A stretch of 12,878 nucleotides of DNA, from assembly GCA_035295665.1 (NCBI GenBank), contig DATGIQ010000593.1, forward strand, positions 1 through 12,878, read 5' to 3'. Both the position numbers and the translations under genes were made by a program. Numbering within the stretch: position 1 is the first letter of the stretch; each line of letters opens with the position of its first letter. The notes under the pieces are model-generated. The model was given only the letters and a program-made list of their open reading frames with translations, searched no databases and had not been told where the DNA came from. This document shows, in pieces, positions 1 through 8,372 of this stretch. The stretch comes from DATGIQ01 sp035295665 (lineage in GTDB: Bacteria; Planctomycetota; Planctomycetia; Gemmatales; Gemmataceae).

Positions 1-64
1 CAAACGAACGGAAAGAGACGGATTCTACGCACAGCAAGCACCCCGGCCCGCCCGATCGGCAGCT

Positions 65-93
65 TTGCCTTTTGGCGTTCGGCCCGCTATGCT
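65..93 (+). promoter_or_regulatory. Possible sigma-70-like promoter of the amidohydrolase gene
   Basis: A TTGCCT hexamer at 65-70 and a TATGCT hexamer at 88-93 are separated by exactly 17 bases. Each matches the sigma-70 consensus at four of six positions. Transcription from here would begin near 100, upstream of the ATG at 143 but downstream of the earlier in-frame TTG (65) and ATG (89). If real, it supports the ATG at 143. The match is only moderate, so this is a candidate. Confidence 0.35.
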
Positions 94-142
94 GTCCTCC
101 AGTTCTCGAGAGGCTCTGTTCTCTCATCGATGGGGTGCATCC

Positions 143-3100
143 ATGTGCAAGCGTTGTGCGTTTCTTGGCGGTGTTTTCGTCCTCGCGCTTTTTGCGGGGG
201 TGCCGCCGATGGGGGCTCAGCCAACTCCGGTGCTGCAACCCACGGTCTTCGCCATCCGCGATGCCCGTGTGGTTCCCGAAGCGGGTAAGCTGCTCACCAG
301 GGCGACCGTTGTGATCCGGGATGGCCTGATCGAAGAAGTCGGCCCGGATGTGCGGATTCCCGCCGAGGCGCTGGTCATCGACGGGAAGGGATTGACCGTT
401 TATCCGGGGTTCCTGGACGCGCTGAGCAATTGGGGATTCGATCCAGCGCTACGCCGCTCGGAGTCGGGACCGCCAGCCCCCGAAGATTACGCCAGCGGTG
501 CCTTGGCCACCACGAAGCCGGACAACCGCAAAGGCATGACTCCGGAATTCCAGGTCGCCACCGCCTTGAAGGCCGAGGAAGACAAGGCCGATACCTGGCG
601 GCAAATTGGATTCACGGCCCACCTGGTCGCTCCGGATGGAGGCCTGTTTGCCGGGCAGAGTGCGATGGTCAGTCTGAGCAATGCCCCACCCCGTGAAGCC
701 GTGCTGCGGTCCCCTGTGGCGCTGCACGCTGCCTTCCGCGATACCGGTCCGGATTACCCGCGCGTCCTGATGGGCTTCATTGCTCACTGCCGTCAGACCT
801 TGCTGGACGCCGGCCATTATCAACGCGCCTGGACCATGTTCGAGCGGGCTGGGCGCGTTGGCCGGCGGCCTCCCCTCGACCCGGCCTTGGCAGAATTGGG
901 AACGATTCTGTCGGGCAAGTTACCCGTCGTTCTCGAGGCGGATTCAAAGGACGAGATCCATCGAGCGCTCGACTTCGCCGAAGAATTCCACTTGCGACCG
1001 ATTCTGTATGGTGGCCGGGATGCCTGGAAAGCAGCCGAACGGATCAAGCACCTGAACGTGCCGGTGCTGCTACGGCTGACGTTCAGCGATAAGCCGCAGC
1101 CCCGCTTCGGCCGGCGGGGCGGTGGTCCATCGCCGGCCGGTCTCGGTGCAGGTCCTGCCCCTGAAGCCGATCAGGCGGCGGTGCCGAAGCGCATCGAGGA
1201 GTTTCGGCAGCAGCAGCTGAAGGAAGAAGTGCGGAATGCCGCCCTGCTCCACCAGCACGGGATCCTCTTTGCCTTCTGTACGCAAGGGCAACCGACCGAC
1301 AAGCCGGCTGACAAATTCCGCGAAAACTTGCGAAAAGCGATCCAGGAAGGCGGCTTGTCCCCCGAGGCCGCTCTAAAAGCGCTTACCGAGGATGCCGCAC
1401 GCATTCTCGGCGTTGGCAAACAGCTCGGCACCCTGGCTGCCGGCAAAGCCGCTCACTTGATCGTCACGGACGGCGATTTCCAGGATGTCCAGACGCAGGT
1501 CCGATATGTTTTCGCCGATGGCGTTCGCTTTACGTTCGATTCCAAAGCGCAGACGGCCGGCAAGTCAGCGGAAGCGAAGAAGCCAGCAGAGAAAAGCACC
1601 CCGGTCACCAATCCGGAGGAGAGCAAGGCACCAGCGTCCCGGGCTGCCGCGGATGCCAAGGTGGAACAGGCCACCGAAATCGAAGCCGACCGCAAGCCGA
1701 AGCTGCACACCCGCGGCAATGTGCTCATCCGGGGCGGGGACGTCTTGACCGTTACCAACGGCCGGTTGCCACAAACCGACATCCTGGTGCTGAACGGCAA
1801 AATCGCCAAGCTCGGCAAGAATCTCGAGGCGCCGGCCGACGTGAAGCTCCTTCCCGCCGAAGGAATGGTGATCATGCCGGGGATCATCGATACGCACTGT
1901 CACTTCGCGGTGGCCGGCGGTGTGAATGAATTCTCCTTGTCGGTGGTTCCCGAAGTTCGAGTTCGCGATGTCATCGACAGCGAAGATGTACAGATCTATC
2001 GAGCCCTGGCCGGCGGCGTGACCACGGCGCGGCTGCTCCACGGCAGCGCGAATGTGATCGGCGGACAGGATGCGGTCATCAAATTGAAATACGGCGAGCC
2101 GGCCAGCCGGCTGTTGATTGCCGATGCACCGCGCGGCGTCAAGTTCGCCCTGGGTGAAAACGTCAAGCGCACCGATGGCCGGTTTCCGAACACTCGCCTT
2201 GGCGTTGAAGCGGTCCTGATCCGCGCCTTCACCGAAGCCCAGGCGTATCGCCGAGCCTGGGACGCCTATGAAAAAGCCAAGTCGTCCGGTAAACCCCTCC
2301 CCGAACCGCGCCGTGATTTGCGTCTGGAAGCTCTGGCGGATGTCCTCAAGGGAGATCTCAAGGTCCATTGCCATTGCTACCGGGCCGACGAGATCCTAAT
2401 GCTCATGAACGTCGCCGAGCGTTTCGGCTTCCGCGTGCAATCGTTGCAACATGTTCTGGAAGGGTACAAGATTGCTCCGGAGATCGCGGCCCACGGCTCC
2501 AGCTGCAGTACGTTTTCCGATTGGTGGGCGTACAAGATCGAGGCCTATGATGCCATTCCCTTCAACGCGGCGTTGCTGCACGAGGCCGGCGTCACCGTGT
2601 GCGTGAAATCCGACAGCAACGAATTGATGCGCCACCTGTATCAGGAGGCGGCCAAGTGCGTCAAGTACGGCGGCATGAGTGAAGAGGAGGCGCTCAAGAC
2701 GATTACCCTCAACGGAGCGAAGCAGCTCGGTCTGGAGAAACGGCTGGGCAGCATCGAAGTCGGTAAGGATGCGGATCTGGTGATCTTCAATGGCCACCCG
2801 CTGAACAGTTATGCCCGGCCAGAGCTGACGTTGGTGGAAGGGGAGGTGTACTTCCAGCGGTCCGAGCAGCTTCAGCCCGGTCCGGGAGCGTCAGCTGGCC
2901 CGTCCACGGCAACCGGCGTCTTCGCCGCCATTCCTCGCAATCGCGCGGGCGATTATGTGCTGCGTGGCGTCACGGTGCATCCTGTCGCCTCCCCCGCGGT
3001 GGCGAATGCCCAGGTTGTGATCCAGAAAGGAAAAATCGCGGCGCTCCTGGGCGCATCCCAGAAAGAAAATGGTCCGCTTCCTCCAGGCGGTACGGTCGTG

Positions 3101-4207
3101 GACGCCACCGGCTTACACCTTTACCCCGGCATGATCGACGCCGCCACGGTTCTGGGGCTGACGGAGCTTGGCTCGGCCCGCGAAACGAACGATTATGCCG
3201 AGGGGGGCGACTTCCAGCCCGACTTGCGCGCCAGCGTGGCCATCAATCCGGATTCGGAATTGATTCCCGTTACTCGCGCCAACGGCGTGACCACGGTACT
3301 CACCCGGCCAACGGGTTCCCTGATTGCCGGCCAGAGTGCGCTGATCAATCTGGTGGGCTGGGTCCCGAAGGACATGGCGGTCGTCGATCCCCTGGCACTG
3401 CACGTCGAGTTCCCATCGCCATCCCGCATGTTTACCGGCGGCGACCCCAGCATGCGACGTCTCGGCCAAGCGATTACCCGCAAGCAGCGTGAGGAGAAGA
3501 TGCGTCGCCTGAAGGAGCTGTTCCAGCAGGCGGTGGCCTACGATAACGCGCGGCGGCAGGGTTCGGACCAATCGGTCAATCCGCGGCTGGAAGCACTGGC
3601 ACCCTACGCACGGGGCCAAAAGCCGGTCATCATCCAGGTCCAGCGCCGGCAAGAGATTCTCGATGCGCTGAAGCTGGCCGATGAATTGAAACTCAAGGTG
3701 ATCCTCAGCGGCGCCATCGACGCCTGGAAAGTGGTCGCCGAATTGAAGAAACGCGACGTGCCGGTTATCGTCGGCCCGACCATGACACTCCCCCAGGAAA
3801 CGTATGATCCGTACGACGCGCCCTACGCATGCCCGGCTCGGCTCCAGGAGGCAGGAGTACGTTTTTGCATCCGTTCAGCCGGCACGACCAACACCCGCAA
3901 CTTGCCCTATGAGGCCGCGATGGCCGTTTCCTACGGCTTACCGCTCGAAGAAGGGCTCAAGGCGGTGACGCTGTATCCAGCGCAAATCCTCGGCGTGGCG
4001 GACCAGCTCGGCACGATCGAGCCGGGCAAACGGGCCAACCTGGTCCTGGCCGATGGCGACATTTTGCAAGCCGCGACCCAGGTGAAAGCCCTGTTCATCG
4101 ATGGCCAGCCACTGGAGCCGGTGAGCAAACATACGAAGTTGTACGAGCGGTATCGGCAACGGCTGCACGAGGTGCAGCAGGGTAGAGCGCAAGGGGGGAA
4201 TAACTAA
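143..4207 (+). CDS. Secreted protein with three amidohydrolase-like units, one apparently active
   Basis: A precursor of about 1354 residues. The ATG at 143 is chosen because it directly begins a signal peptide (MCKRC, then a hydrophobic core, with likely cleavage after A25), although the frame is open from 65. Three amidohydrolase (urease/dihydroorotase superfamily) units follow, near residues 30-470, 530-910 and 935-1340. Each starts with the small beta domain and a YPG/MPG-x-(I/L)-D strand. Only the middle unit has the metal set: H585-C-H587, then H742/H744, H770 and D824, with a typical C-terminal GSIEVGKDADLVIF. At the HxH position unit 1 has D92-A-L-S and unit 3 has D999-A-A-T, so both look non-catalytic. 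Units 1 and 3 resemble each other (about 245-320 and 1145-1220, sharing DAWK). The substrate cannot be told; related families include imidazolonepropionase-like hydrolases and secreted dipeptidases. It points towards the HerA gene and shows no link to the CRISPR region. Confidence 0.88.
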   Translation: MCKRCAFLGGVFVLALFAGVPPMGAQPTPVLQPTVFAIRDARVVPEAGKLLTRATVVIRDGLIEEVGPDVRIPAEALVIDGKGLTVYPGFLDALSNWGFDPALRRSESGPPAPEDYASGALATTKPDNRKGMTPEFQVATALKAEEDKADTWRQIGFTAHLVAPDGGLFAGQSAMVSLSNAPPREAVLRSPVALHAAFRDTGPDYPRVLMGFIAHCRQTLLDAGHYQRAWTMFERAGRVGRRPPLDPALAELGTILSGKLPVVLEADSKDEIHRALDFAEEFHLRPILYGGRDAWKAAERIKHLNVPVLLRLTFSDKPQPRFGRRGGGPSPAGLGAGPAPEADQAAVPKRIEEFRQQQLKEEVRNAALLHQHGILFAFCTQGQPTDKPADKFRENLRKAIQEGGLSPEAALKALTEDAARILGVGKQLGTLAAGKAAHLIVTDGDFQDVQTQVRYVFADGVRFTFDSKAQTAGKSAEAKKPAEKSTPVTNPEESKAPASRAAADAKVEQATEIEADRKPKLHTRGNVLIRGGDVLTVTNGRLPQTDILVLNGKIAKLGKNLEAPADVKLLPAEGMVIMPGIIDTHCHFAVAGGVNEFSLSVVPEVRVRDVIDSEDVQIYRALAGGVTTARLLHGSANVIGGQDAVIKLKYGEPASRLLIADAPRGVKFALGENVKRTDGRFPNTRLGVEAVLIRAFTEAQAYRRAWDAYEKAKSSGKPLPEPRRDLRLEALADVLKGDLKVHCHCYRADEILMLMNVAERFGFRVQSLQHVLEGYKIAPEIAAHGSSCSTFSDWWAYKIEAYDAIPFNAALLHEAGVTVCVKSDSNELMRHLYQEAAKCVKYGGMSEEEALKTITLNGAKQLGLEKRLGSIEVGKDADLVIFNGHPLNSYARPELTLVEGEVYFQRSEQLQPGPGASAGPSTATGVFAAIPRNRAGDYVLRGVTVHPVASPAVANAQVVIQKGKIAALLGASQKENGPLPPGGTVVDATGLHLYPGMIDAATVLGLTELGSARETNDYAEGGDFQPDLRASVAINPDSELIPVTRANGVTTVLTRPTGSLIAGQSALINLVGWVPKDMAVVDPLALHVEFPSPSRMFTGGDPSMRRLGQAITRKQREEKMRRLKELFQQAVAYDNARRQGSDQSVNPRLEALAPYARGQKPVIIQVQRRQEILDALKLADELKLKVILSGAIDAWKVVAELKKRDVPVIVGPTMTLPQETYDPYDAPYACPARLQEAGVRFCIRSAGTTNTRNLPYEAAMAVSYGLPLEEGLKAVTLYPAQILGVADQLGTIEPGKRANLVLADGDILQAATQVKALFIDGQPLEPVSKHTKLYERYRQRLHEVQQGRAQGGNN

Positions 4208-4224
4208 TTCACCGGGCAAAATGC

Positions 4225-4285
4225 GCCTAGACAAACCTGAAGCGCCAGCGAAGAACTTTCGCTGGCGCTTCAGGTTTGTCTAGGC
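4225..4285. terminator. Perfect 28-bp inverted repeat between convergent genes, likely bidirectional terminator
   Basis: The arms at 4225-4252 and 4258-4285 are perfectly complementary over 28 bp around a 5-base loop (GAACT). The hairpin lies between the stop of the amidohydrolase gene (4207) and the stop of the HerA gene (4344), where a shared terminator is expected. No long T-run follows on the + strand. On the - strand a short TTTT (4217-4220) follows the stem. The length and perfection of the stem are more than a terminator needs, so a small palindromic mobile repeat is an alternative. Confidence 0.65.
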
Positions 4286-4343
4286 AATTCCCGCAGGACC
4301 AATCAGGTGGCCTGGGAATGCTTCCGCAAGACCTGTGCCTCGT

Positions 4344-6293
4344 TCAATCGGACAAACGCAGCTCGGCCGGGGTTGGATCGATGGAGACCAACAGCGGCCG
4401 GGTCATGTGCGGGAAAGATACAATGGCCTGTCCGGGCGCAAGGCCAGGCAACCGATCCCAGAGACCATCGTCGATCCCGCTGACCGTGCGGCGCAAGGTG
4501 CTCACGACTTCGGAGTCGGTAATCTTGTGCAAGATGTAGGAGTTCACGAGTCCAAATACCTGCCGGGGCAAATGCTGCGGTAGCTGAGTGACAAAAACCA
4601 GCCCGAGCCAGCGTTTCCGTCCGCGCTTGGCGATCCGTGCGACCTGTTCGAAGAGGATTTTGGTTTTCTCAATTCGTTCCGCACTCAAGAATTCGTGGGC
4701 TTCTTCGATAATGATCAGCGTGCGGGTCGGAGGTGCCTCCTGAGGATGAACGCGCTTGGCATTCTCATATTGCTGATACGCATCGTTTTGAGCCTCTTGA
4801 ACCCCGCGGAGTAAATCCGCGATGACCAGATTGGTCAACTCGGACATCCCCGAGTCCGAAAGATCGATGATCGAGACACTACCCGGCTTGAGCAGGGTCT
4901 TGTAATTGAGCGGCATACTCGCTCGGGAAGTGCTATCGAATACCTTCAGCCGGCTCAAACGCGAGAGCCTTCCCAGGAGTGCACGCCACGAGACCGCACT
5001 ATCCGGACGCGGGCCTGCGTAAATCCTTGTCCGCAACGCAAGCTTCCCCTCCGGCGTCGCGAGCCGATCGTTGCACGGAGCGAATTCGAGCGCCTTTTCG
5101 TTGTCTTTGGAGCGCTCCTCCCGCTTGGGCGTTTCGGCGACTTTGAGGCAGGCGGCTACCACGTCCATCAAGAAGGAGAGCGTCAAGCGCGGGTAGCCAC
5201 GCTCAAATTCATCGATCTCCATGGCGAACCGTTCCTGGTCCGCATTGCCCTTGGCTGGGAAGATTCCCAGATCGCGCATCACTTCCTTGGCGATATCGTA
5301 CGCCCTCAGAAACCGATGTTCTTGCGGCTCGGTCAAGCCGAGAATCTCGACGGCGGAGTAAGGAGAAATCCGTGCGAATTGCAGCGAGAACTGCTGCGTG
5401 TTGGAGTAATCCGGATTGGCCGTTCCGCGGCCTACCAAGTGGTAGAGAGTCATGGTTCCATCCGGTAGCCCGGCCGCTTGCAGTCCGCGTTCTTGGAGTG
5501 CGGCCAGCATCTCGGGATGGCGCGTTGGCTCATGAAGGTGGGTATACTCGCCTTCCACGTCCAGCAGAATGACGGCCATGTTCGCTTGCTGTGCTTGCTG
5601 AACCAATCGGGCAATCGTCGTCGATTTACCCCCACCCGTGGTGCCCAGCACCGCGGTATGGCGCGGAAGCACGAACTTCCTATCCGAAGGGATTCCAAGC
5701 ACCACACGTTTATAACCGACCACGAGTCCAAGGCGAATGTCCCCGTCGGTTTTGAGAACCGCTGCGGACTCCTGATCGCTCAGAGCGAATGCCGGACTAT
5801 TGGGTAACGGACGCAACCGCGGTGGGCAGAGAGTCCCGTTGGCAAGTTCTTCGCCAAGGATCGATAACTGGATGCGCCCGTGATATGGCGGCTGATAGAT
5901 TCCACCTCGCGTCGCCACCGTGACCAGCATGGAGGAGTCGCCGCGCAAACTGTTGGGCTCGGCAAAGGGACCGGCTGTAACCATTCCCAGGTAGCTTCGC
6001 CCATCCCCAGTCTTCCGGCTCTTGATGCGAACGAGGGATTGCGAAGCAGCTCGCTGCGCATTTTCCTGAGGAAGGAGAACCGTCACCGTATTGTCGACGC
6101 TCCGAGGCAAATCAAACATGGTCGTGCCGATCGCACCTTCCAGCTCAGGGTCTGGAGGTATTTCACCGCCGGCGGCAGCAATGTCGGCCGCCAAGCGTTC
6201 TTGTAGGCCGGATCGACTCGGCGTCGAATGCCCAACACGAGAGTTCGCCGTCTGGGTTGGCCGTCCAAGATCACGTTCTGGAAAACGACTCAT
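4344..6293 (-). CDS. herA: HerA-type hexameric DNA translocase (DUF87 ATPase)
   Basis: A 649-residue FtsK/HerA-superfamily ATPase. Hexamers of HerA pump DNA and work with the NurA nuclease to resect DNA ends. Visible parts, in order: an extension of about 50 residues; a beta-rich HAS-like barrel (about 54-200); Walker A G217-TTGGGKST; an ILLDVEGEY strand soon after it, as in HerA; a Walker B strand IIIEEAHEFL; and a sensor region (VFVTQLPQHLP) followed by the arginine-rich segment around TLRR. The ATG at 6293 is chosen because AGGAGAGGG stands just upstream. The frame stays open back to 6701, but that part overlaps nurA and is not protein-like. It lies 13 bases after nurA and is the last gene of the operon. 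FtsK-like or SIR2-associated HerA homologues are alternatives, but the NurA neighbour supports the canonical pair. Confidence 0.88.
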   Translation of the reverse strand: MSRFPERDLGRPTQTANSRVGHSTPSRSGLQERLAADIAAAGGEIPPDPELEGAIGTTMFDLPRSVDNTVTVLLPQENAQRAASQSLVRIKSRKTGDGRSYLGMVTAGPFAEPNSLRGDSSMLVTVATRGGIYQPPYHGRIQLSILGEELANGTLCPPRLRPLPNSPAFALSDQESAAVLKTDGDIRLGLVVGYKRVVLGIPSDRKFVLPRHTAVLGTTGGGKSTTIARLVQQAQQANMAVILLDVEGEYTHLHEPTRHPEMLAALQERGLQAAGLPDGTMTLYHLVGRGTANPDYSNTQQFSLQFARISPYSAVEILGLTEPQEHRFLRAYDIAKEVMRDLGIFPAKGNADQERFAMEIDEFERGYPRLTLSFLMDVVAACLKVAETPKREERSKDNEKALEFAPCNDRLATPEGKLALRTRIYAGPRPDSAVSWRALLGRLSRLSRLKVFDSTSRASMPLNYKTLLKPGSVSIIDLSDSGMSELTNLVIADLLRGVQEAQNDAYQQYENAKRVHPQEAPPTRTLIIIEEAHEFLSAERIEKTKILFEQVARIAKRGRKRWLGLVFVTQLPQHLPRQVFGLVNSYILHKITDSEVVSTLRRTVSGIDDGLWDRLPGLAPGQAIVSFPHMTRPLLVSIDPTPAELRLSD

Positions 6294-6296
6294 GAT

Positions 6297-6305
6297 CCCT
6301 CTCCT
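6297..6305 (-). promoter_or_regulatory. Ribosome binding site fixing the herA start
   Basis: On the - strand AGGAGAGGG lies just upstream of the ATG at 6293, with GGAG at 7 bases spacing. It fits within the 13-base gap after the nurA stop. This fixes the herA start at 6293 rather than at the upstream end of the open frame near 6701. Confidence 0.75.
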
Positions 6306-6306
6306 A

Positions 6307-7587
6307 TCATCGAATGCGACGAGATCGTGCACTGAAACCCCGGCGGTACGCGCCTGCCGCGGCATAGGCGGAGCTGGCGAGCATTTCCAAATTATCGCCG
6401 AAGACCGAATCGCAGACGTGGCGGGCAATCCCCAAAAGGAGGGAGGTGCCTTGTTCTCGCAACATGCAGTCCGCCAAGGCAAGGTGGGCCGCGATTTCGG
6501 AATGATCCTCGTGGGCGTAAAAGACCTGAGTGGGCGCCAGCAGGGTCGCCCGGAATACTCCCACCACAATCTTGGAAGCCACGCGCTCGAGGAAGCGGGG
6601 GATCCACTCGGCGGGGGAAACGCATTCCTCATCCCAGGAAAGCATCGCGGACGGGCCCGCTGTGAAGCGCTCTTGATGGATCCAGGTCTTGAGACGGTCA
6701 TCCAACCTACCCACGATGGCGTACTCCATTGGCCGCAACGCCTGTCCGATGGTCAGGAACAGCCGGTCACGGGGCTCATTGCTGATGAATACAACTTTCT
6801 GATGGTTCTCGAGCAGCTCCCGAAGCATCCGGGTGGCTTCCACCATCAGTTCCAGGTTGCCGCCACCGGTCAACAACTCATAGGTAATTGGATTGCCATG
6901 CCCGATACGCCACACGCTTTGCGAGCGGCGAAGCAGGATTGCTCGTTCCGCGTAGTCCAATAGAGCTTTCTGAACGAGCGCACCGAGTCCCTCTTCACCC
7001 GGTGGCCGAGTGGATGGATCACGATTCGCCCGACGCTCCAGGAATTCGATCCATTCCTCGACCTCCGCCCCTTTTTGGCGCAAGTCGCGACGAAAAAGAC
7101 GTTGGGCCCATGTGCCTTGGTCACCCCGATAAGAAACCAGGCTAACACCAATCTGGTAGATCGTCAGGGGAAGCGAATCATGAATCTGAATGGTTCCATC
7201 GCATGCCTCAACTCCGCCGTTGAAGAGCAGCCCGCGATGAATCGCGCGGATCGCTTCAGGGTCCGCTTGATGTGCACCCGCGTTTGGCGGCATATTCGGC
7301 AACTTGGCCAGCAGGGGAAAGAGTTCCTGTCGGATCTTCTTTTCCTGGATACATTCCAGGCGCTCGGCTTCGCCGACTTCGCGTTCAATTCGGCGGTATT
7401 CCTGATGTAGATCGCTCCCGACAGACCAGGTATTGAGGTCCAGGGTCGCGCGAATATCCTCGTCGAACTCCTCTTGGAATCTCCTTCCCGAAATGGGGAA
7501 GACCTCATTTTCGCTGGGCAGAAATCCATCCGGTTCCGTGATGGCCGGACACTCGCCATTGGTGGTTCCAGCGCCGCGGTCAGCCAT
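6307..7587 (-). CDS. nurA: NurA-domain nuclease, partner of HerA
   Basis: A 426-residue protein placed directly before herA, as in archaeal and bacterial herA-nurA pairs. NurA is an RNase H-fold DNA nuclease acting on ends fed by HerA. The diagnostic stretch is around C129-D130-G131-T132, followed by IYQIGVSLVSY, which matches the conserved DGS/T strand of NurA with its first metal-binding aspartate. Near the C terminus, a segment running from AHEDHSEIAAHLALAD to LLLGIARHVCDS fits the closing NurA helices. The second acidic block appears as YELLTGGG, where other NurA proteins usually read DG-small-L, so one metal ligand may be altered. The first 110 residues are charged and helical. GGGAGGA at 7593-7599 selects the ATG at 7587; the frame is open further upstream, but that part overlaps the peptidase gene. 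Assignment rests on motif and neighbour rather than overall alignment. Confidence 0.75.
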   Translation of the reverse strand: MADRGAGTTNGECPAITEPDGFLPSENEVFPISGRRFQEEFDEDIRATLDLNTWSVGSDLHQEYRRIEREVGEAERLECIQEKKIRQELFPLLAKLPNMPPNAGAHQADPEAIRAIHRGLLFNGGVEACDGTIQIHDSLPLTIYQIGVSLVSYRGDQGTWAQRLFRRDLRQKGAEVEEWIEFLERRANRDPSTRPPGEEGLGALVQKALLDYAERAILLRRSQSVWRIGHGNPITYELLTGGGNLELMVEATRMLRELLENHQKVVFISNEPRDRLFLTIGQALRPMEYAIVGRLDDRLKTWIHQERFTAGPSAMLSWDEECVSPAEWIPRFLERVASKIVVGVFRATLLAPTQVFYAHEDHSEIAAHLALADCMLREQGTSLLLGIARHVCDSVFGDNLEMLASSAYAAAGAYRRGFSARSRRIR

Positions 7588-7592
7588 GATCG

Positions 7593-7599
7593 TCCTCCC
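7593..7599 (-). promoter_or_regulatory. Ribosome binding site fixing the nurA start
   Basis: GGGAGGA on the - strand stands 5 bases upstream of the ATG at 7587, in the 40-base gap after the peptidase stop. It shows that the longer open frame reaching 7878 is not the translated form. Confidence 0.7.
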
Positions 7600-7627
7600 A
7601 CACGTTCGGATCAAGATCCGGGCCGAA

Positions 7628-8356
7628 TTACACGTGGTTCCGCAAACGAAGGAGAAGCGGATCCACGTAGGCAGCAGGGAACAAGATCTGGGCATAGCGC
7701 GCCGCCTGGCGTCCGGGGAGACCATAGGACGCGCGGAGCGTTTGAGCGAGTGCGCCTCTGCTGGGGCGTGTCGGATGTCGGAGCACATGCGCCGCCGGTG
7801 CCAGTAACTCATACGCCAGCCGATCGGCATTCTCCTCCGCAGCGGCAATTCTTGTGTTGGCTGGATTGCCACGGTCATCGCGCTCCATCAGGTGGACCTG
7901 AAATCCCAGGTGTATATTGTGGAGCAGAGCCTGGAGGCGTTCCGCCACCGTCGGTGGACGTTCTCCATCCAGCACTGCAATGGCCGTGGGCGCGAGCCGG
8001 CAGCGGACTTGCTGACGGACGTACCAATAATCACGGAGAAAATGTGCCAGTTCGTGAGCCAGCGAAAAACGCTCTTCCGCATCCCCATCCGAACCATCCA
8101 CAAAACAGACGCCGTGGCCAAACCTGGCAACCAGGCAAGCTCGTAATGGTCGATCCGGAGTCTCCAGCTCACAGACGATCCCGCAATCGCGCAGCCATCG
8201 TCGCACCGTGGCGATACGGAGCCCGGGAAGTGACACCACCGTCAAAGGCACGGCCCTGGCAATTGGCCGGCGCAGGTTACAGGGAAATGCCGGCGAGATT
8301 CCTGCCTCTTTCCAAAATGCAGCCGACAATTCGGCTACCCAAACCGGGACGTTCAC
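7628..8356 (-). CDS. ImmA/IrrE family zinc metallopeptidase
   Basis: A 242-residue protein of the ImmA/IrrE (COG2856, DUF955) family, cytoplasmic zinc peptidases that cleave a cognate repressor and so switch on prophage, integrative-element or DNA-damage genes (ImmA acts on ImmR; Deinococcus IrrE/PprI acts on DdrO). The active site is complete: H101-E-L-A-H105 (HExxH) and a later EENADRLAYELLAP segment with E174 as probable third zinc ligand. The N-terminal part (about 36-60) has the VVSLPGLRIATVRRWL pattern seen before the catalytic domain in related proteins. The start is GTG at 8356, backed by an exceptional Shine-Dalgarno. It lies 14 bases after the 119-residue gene and 40 bases before nurA. 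Its substrate is not identified; the upstream small protein is the obvious candidate. Confidence 0.88.
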   Translation of the reverse strand: MNVPVWVAELSAAFWKEAGISPAFPCNLRRPIARAVPLTVVSLPGLRIATVRRWLRDCGIVCELETPDRPLRACLVARFGHGVCFVDGSDGDAEERFSLAHELAHFLRDYWYVRQQVRCRLAPTAIAVLDGERPPTVAERLQALLHNIHLGFQVHLMERDDRGNPANTRIAAAEENADRLAYELLAPAAHVLRHPTRPSRGALAQTLRASYGLPGRQAARYAQILFPAAYVDPLLLRLRNHV

Positions 8357-8372
8357 GGATCACCTCCTCCTT
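8357..8372 (-). promoter_or_regulatory. Near-perfect extended Shine-Dalgarno for the peptidase gene
   Basis: On the - strand AAGGAGGAGGTGATCC precedes the GTG start at 8356. GGAGGTGATCC within it is complementary to 11 bases of the usual 16S rRNA 3' end. It overlaps the stop of the upstream gene, suggesting strong, independently initiated translation of the peptidase relative to its neighbours. Confidence 0.8.

Noticed and set aside
1..64. Possible end of an upstream gene
   Set aside because: The stretch is too short and shows no recognisable coding signal, RNA gene or repeat.
1565..2374. 269-codon open frame opposite the amidohydrolase gene
   Set aside because: It lies antisense to the metal-binding HCH region of the active unit, so the + strand is the coding one.
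6294..6701. 136-codon N-terminal extension of the HerA reading frame
   Set aside because: It overlaps nurA in another frame, has a low-complexity composition rich in P, R and S, and a strong ribosome site stands just before the ATG at 6293.
6091..6963. 290-codon open frame on the + strand opposite nurA and herA
   Set aside because: It spans the nurA-herA junction in antisense and shows no family features or ribosome site.
7588..7878. 97-codon N-terminal extension of the NurA reading frame
   Set aside because: It overlaps the peptidase gene in another frame, and GGGAGGA directs translation to the ATG at 7587.
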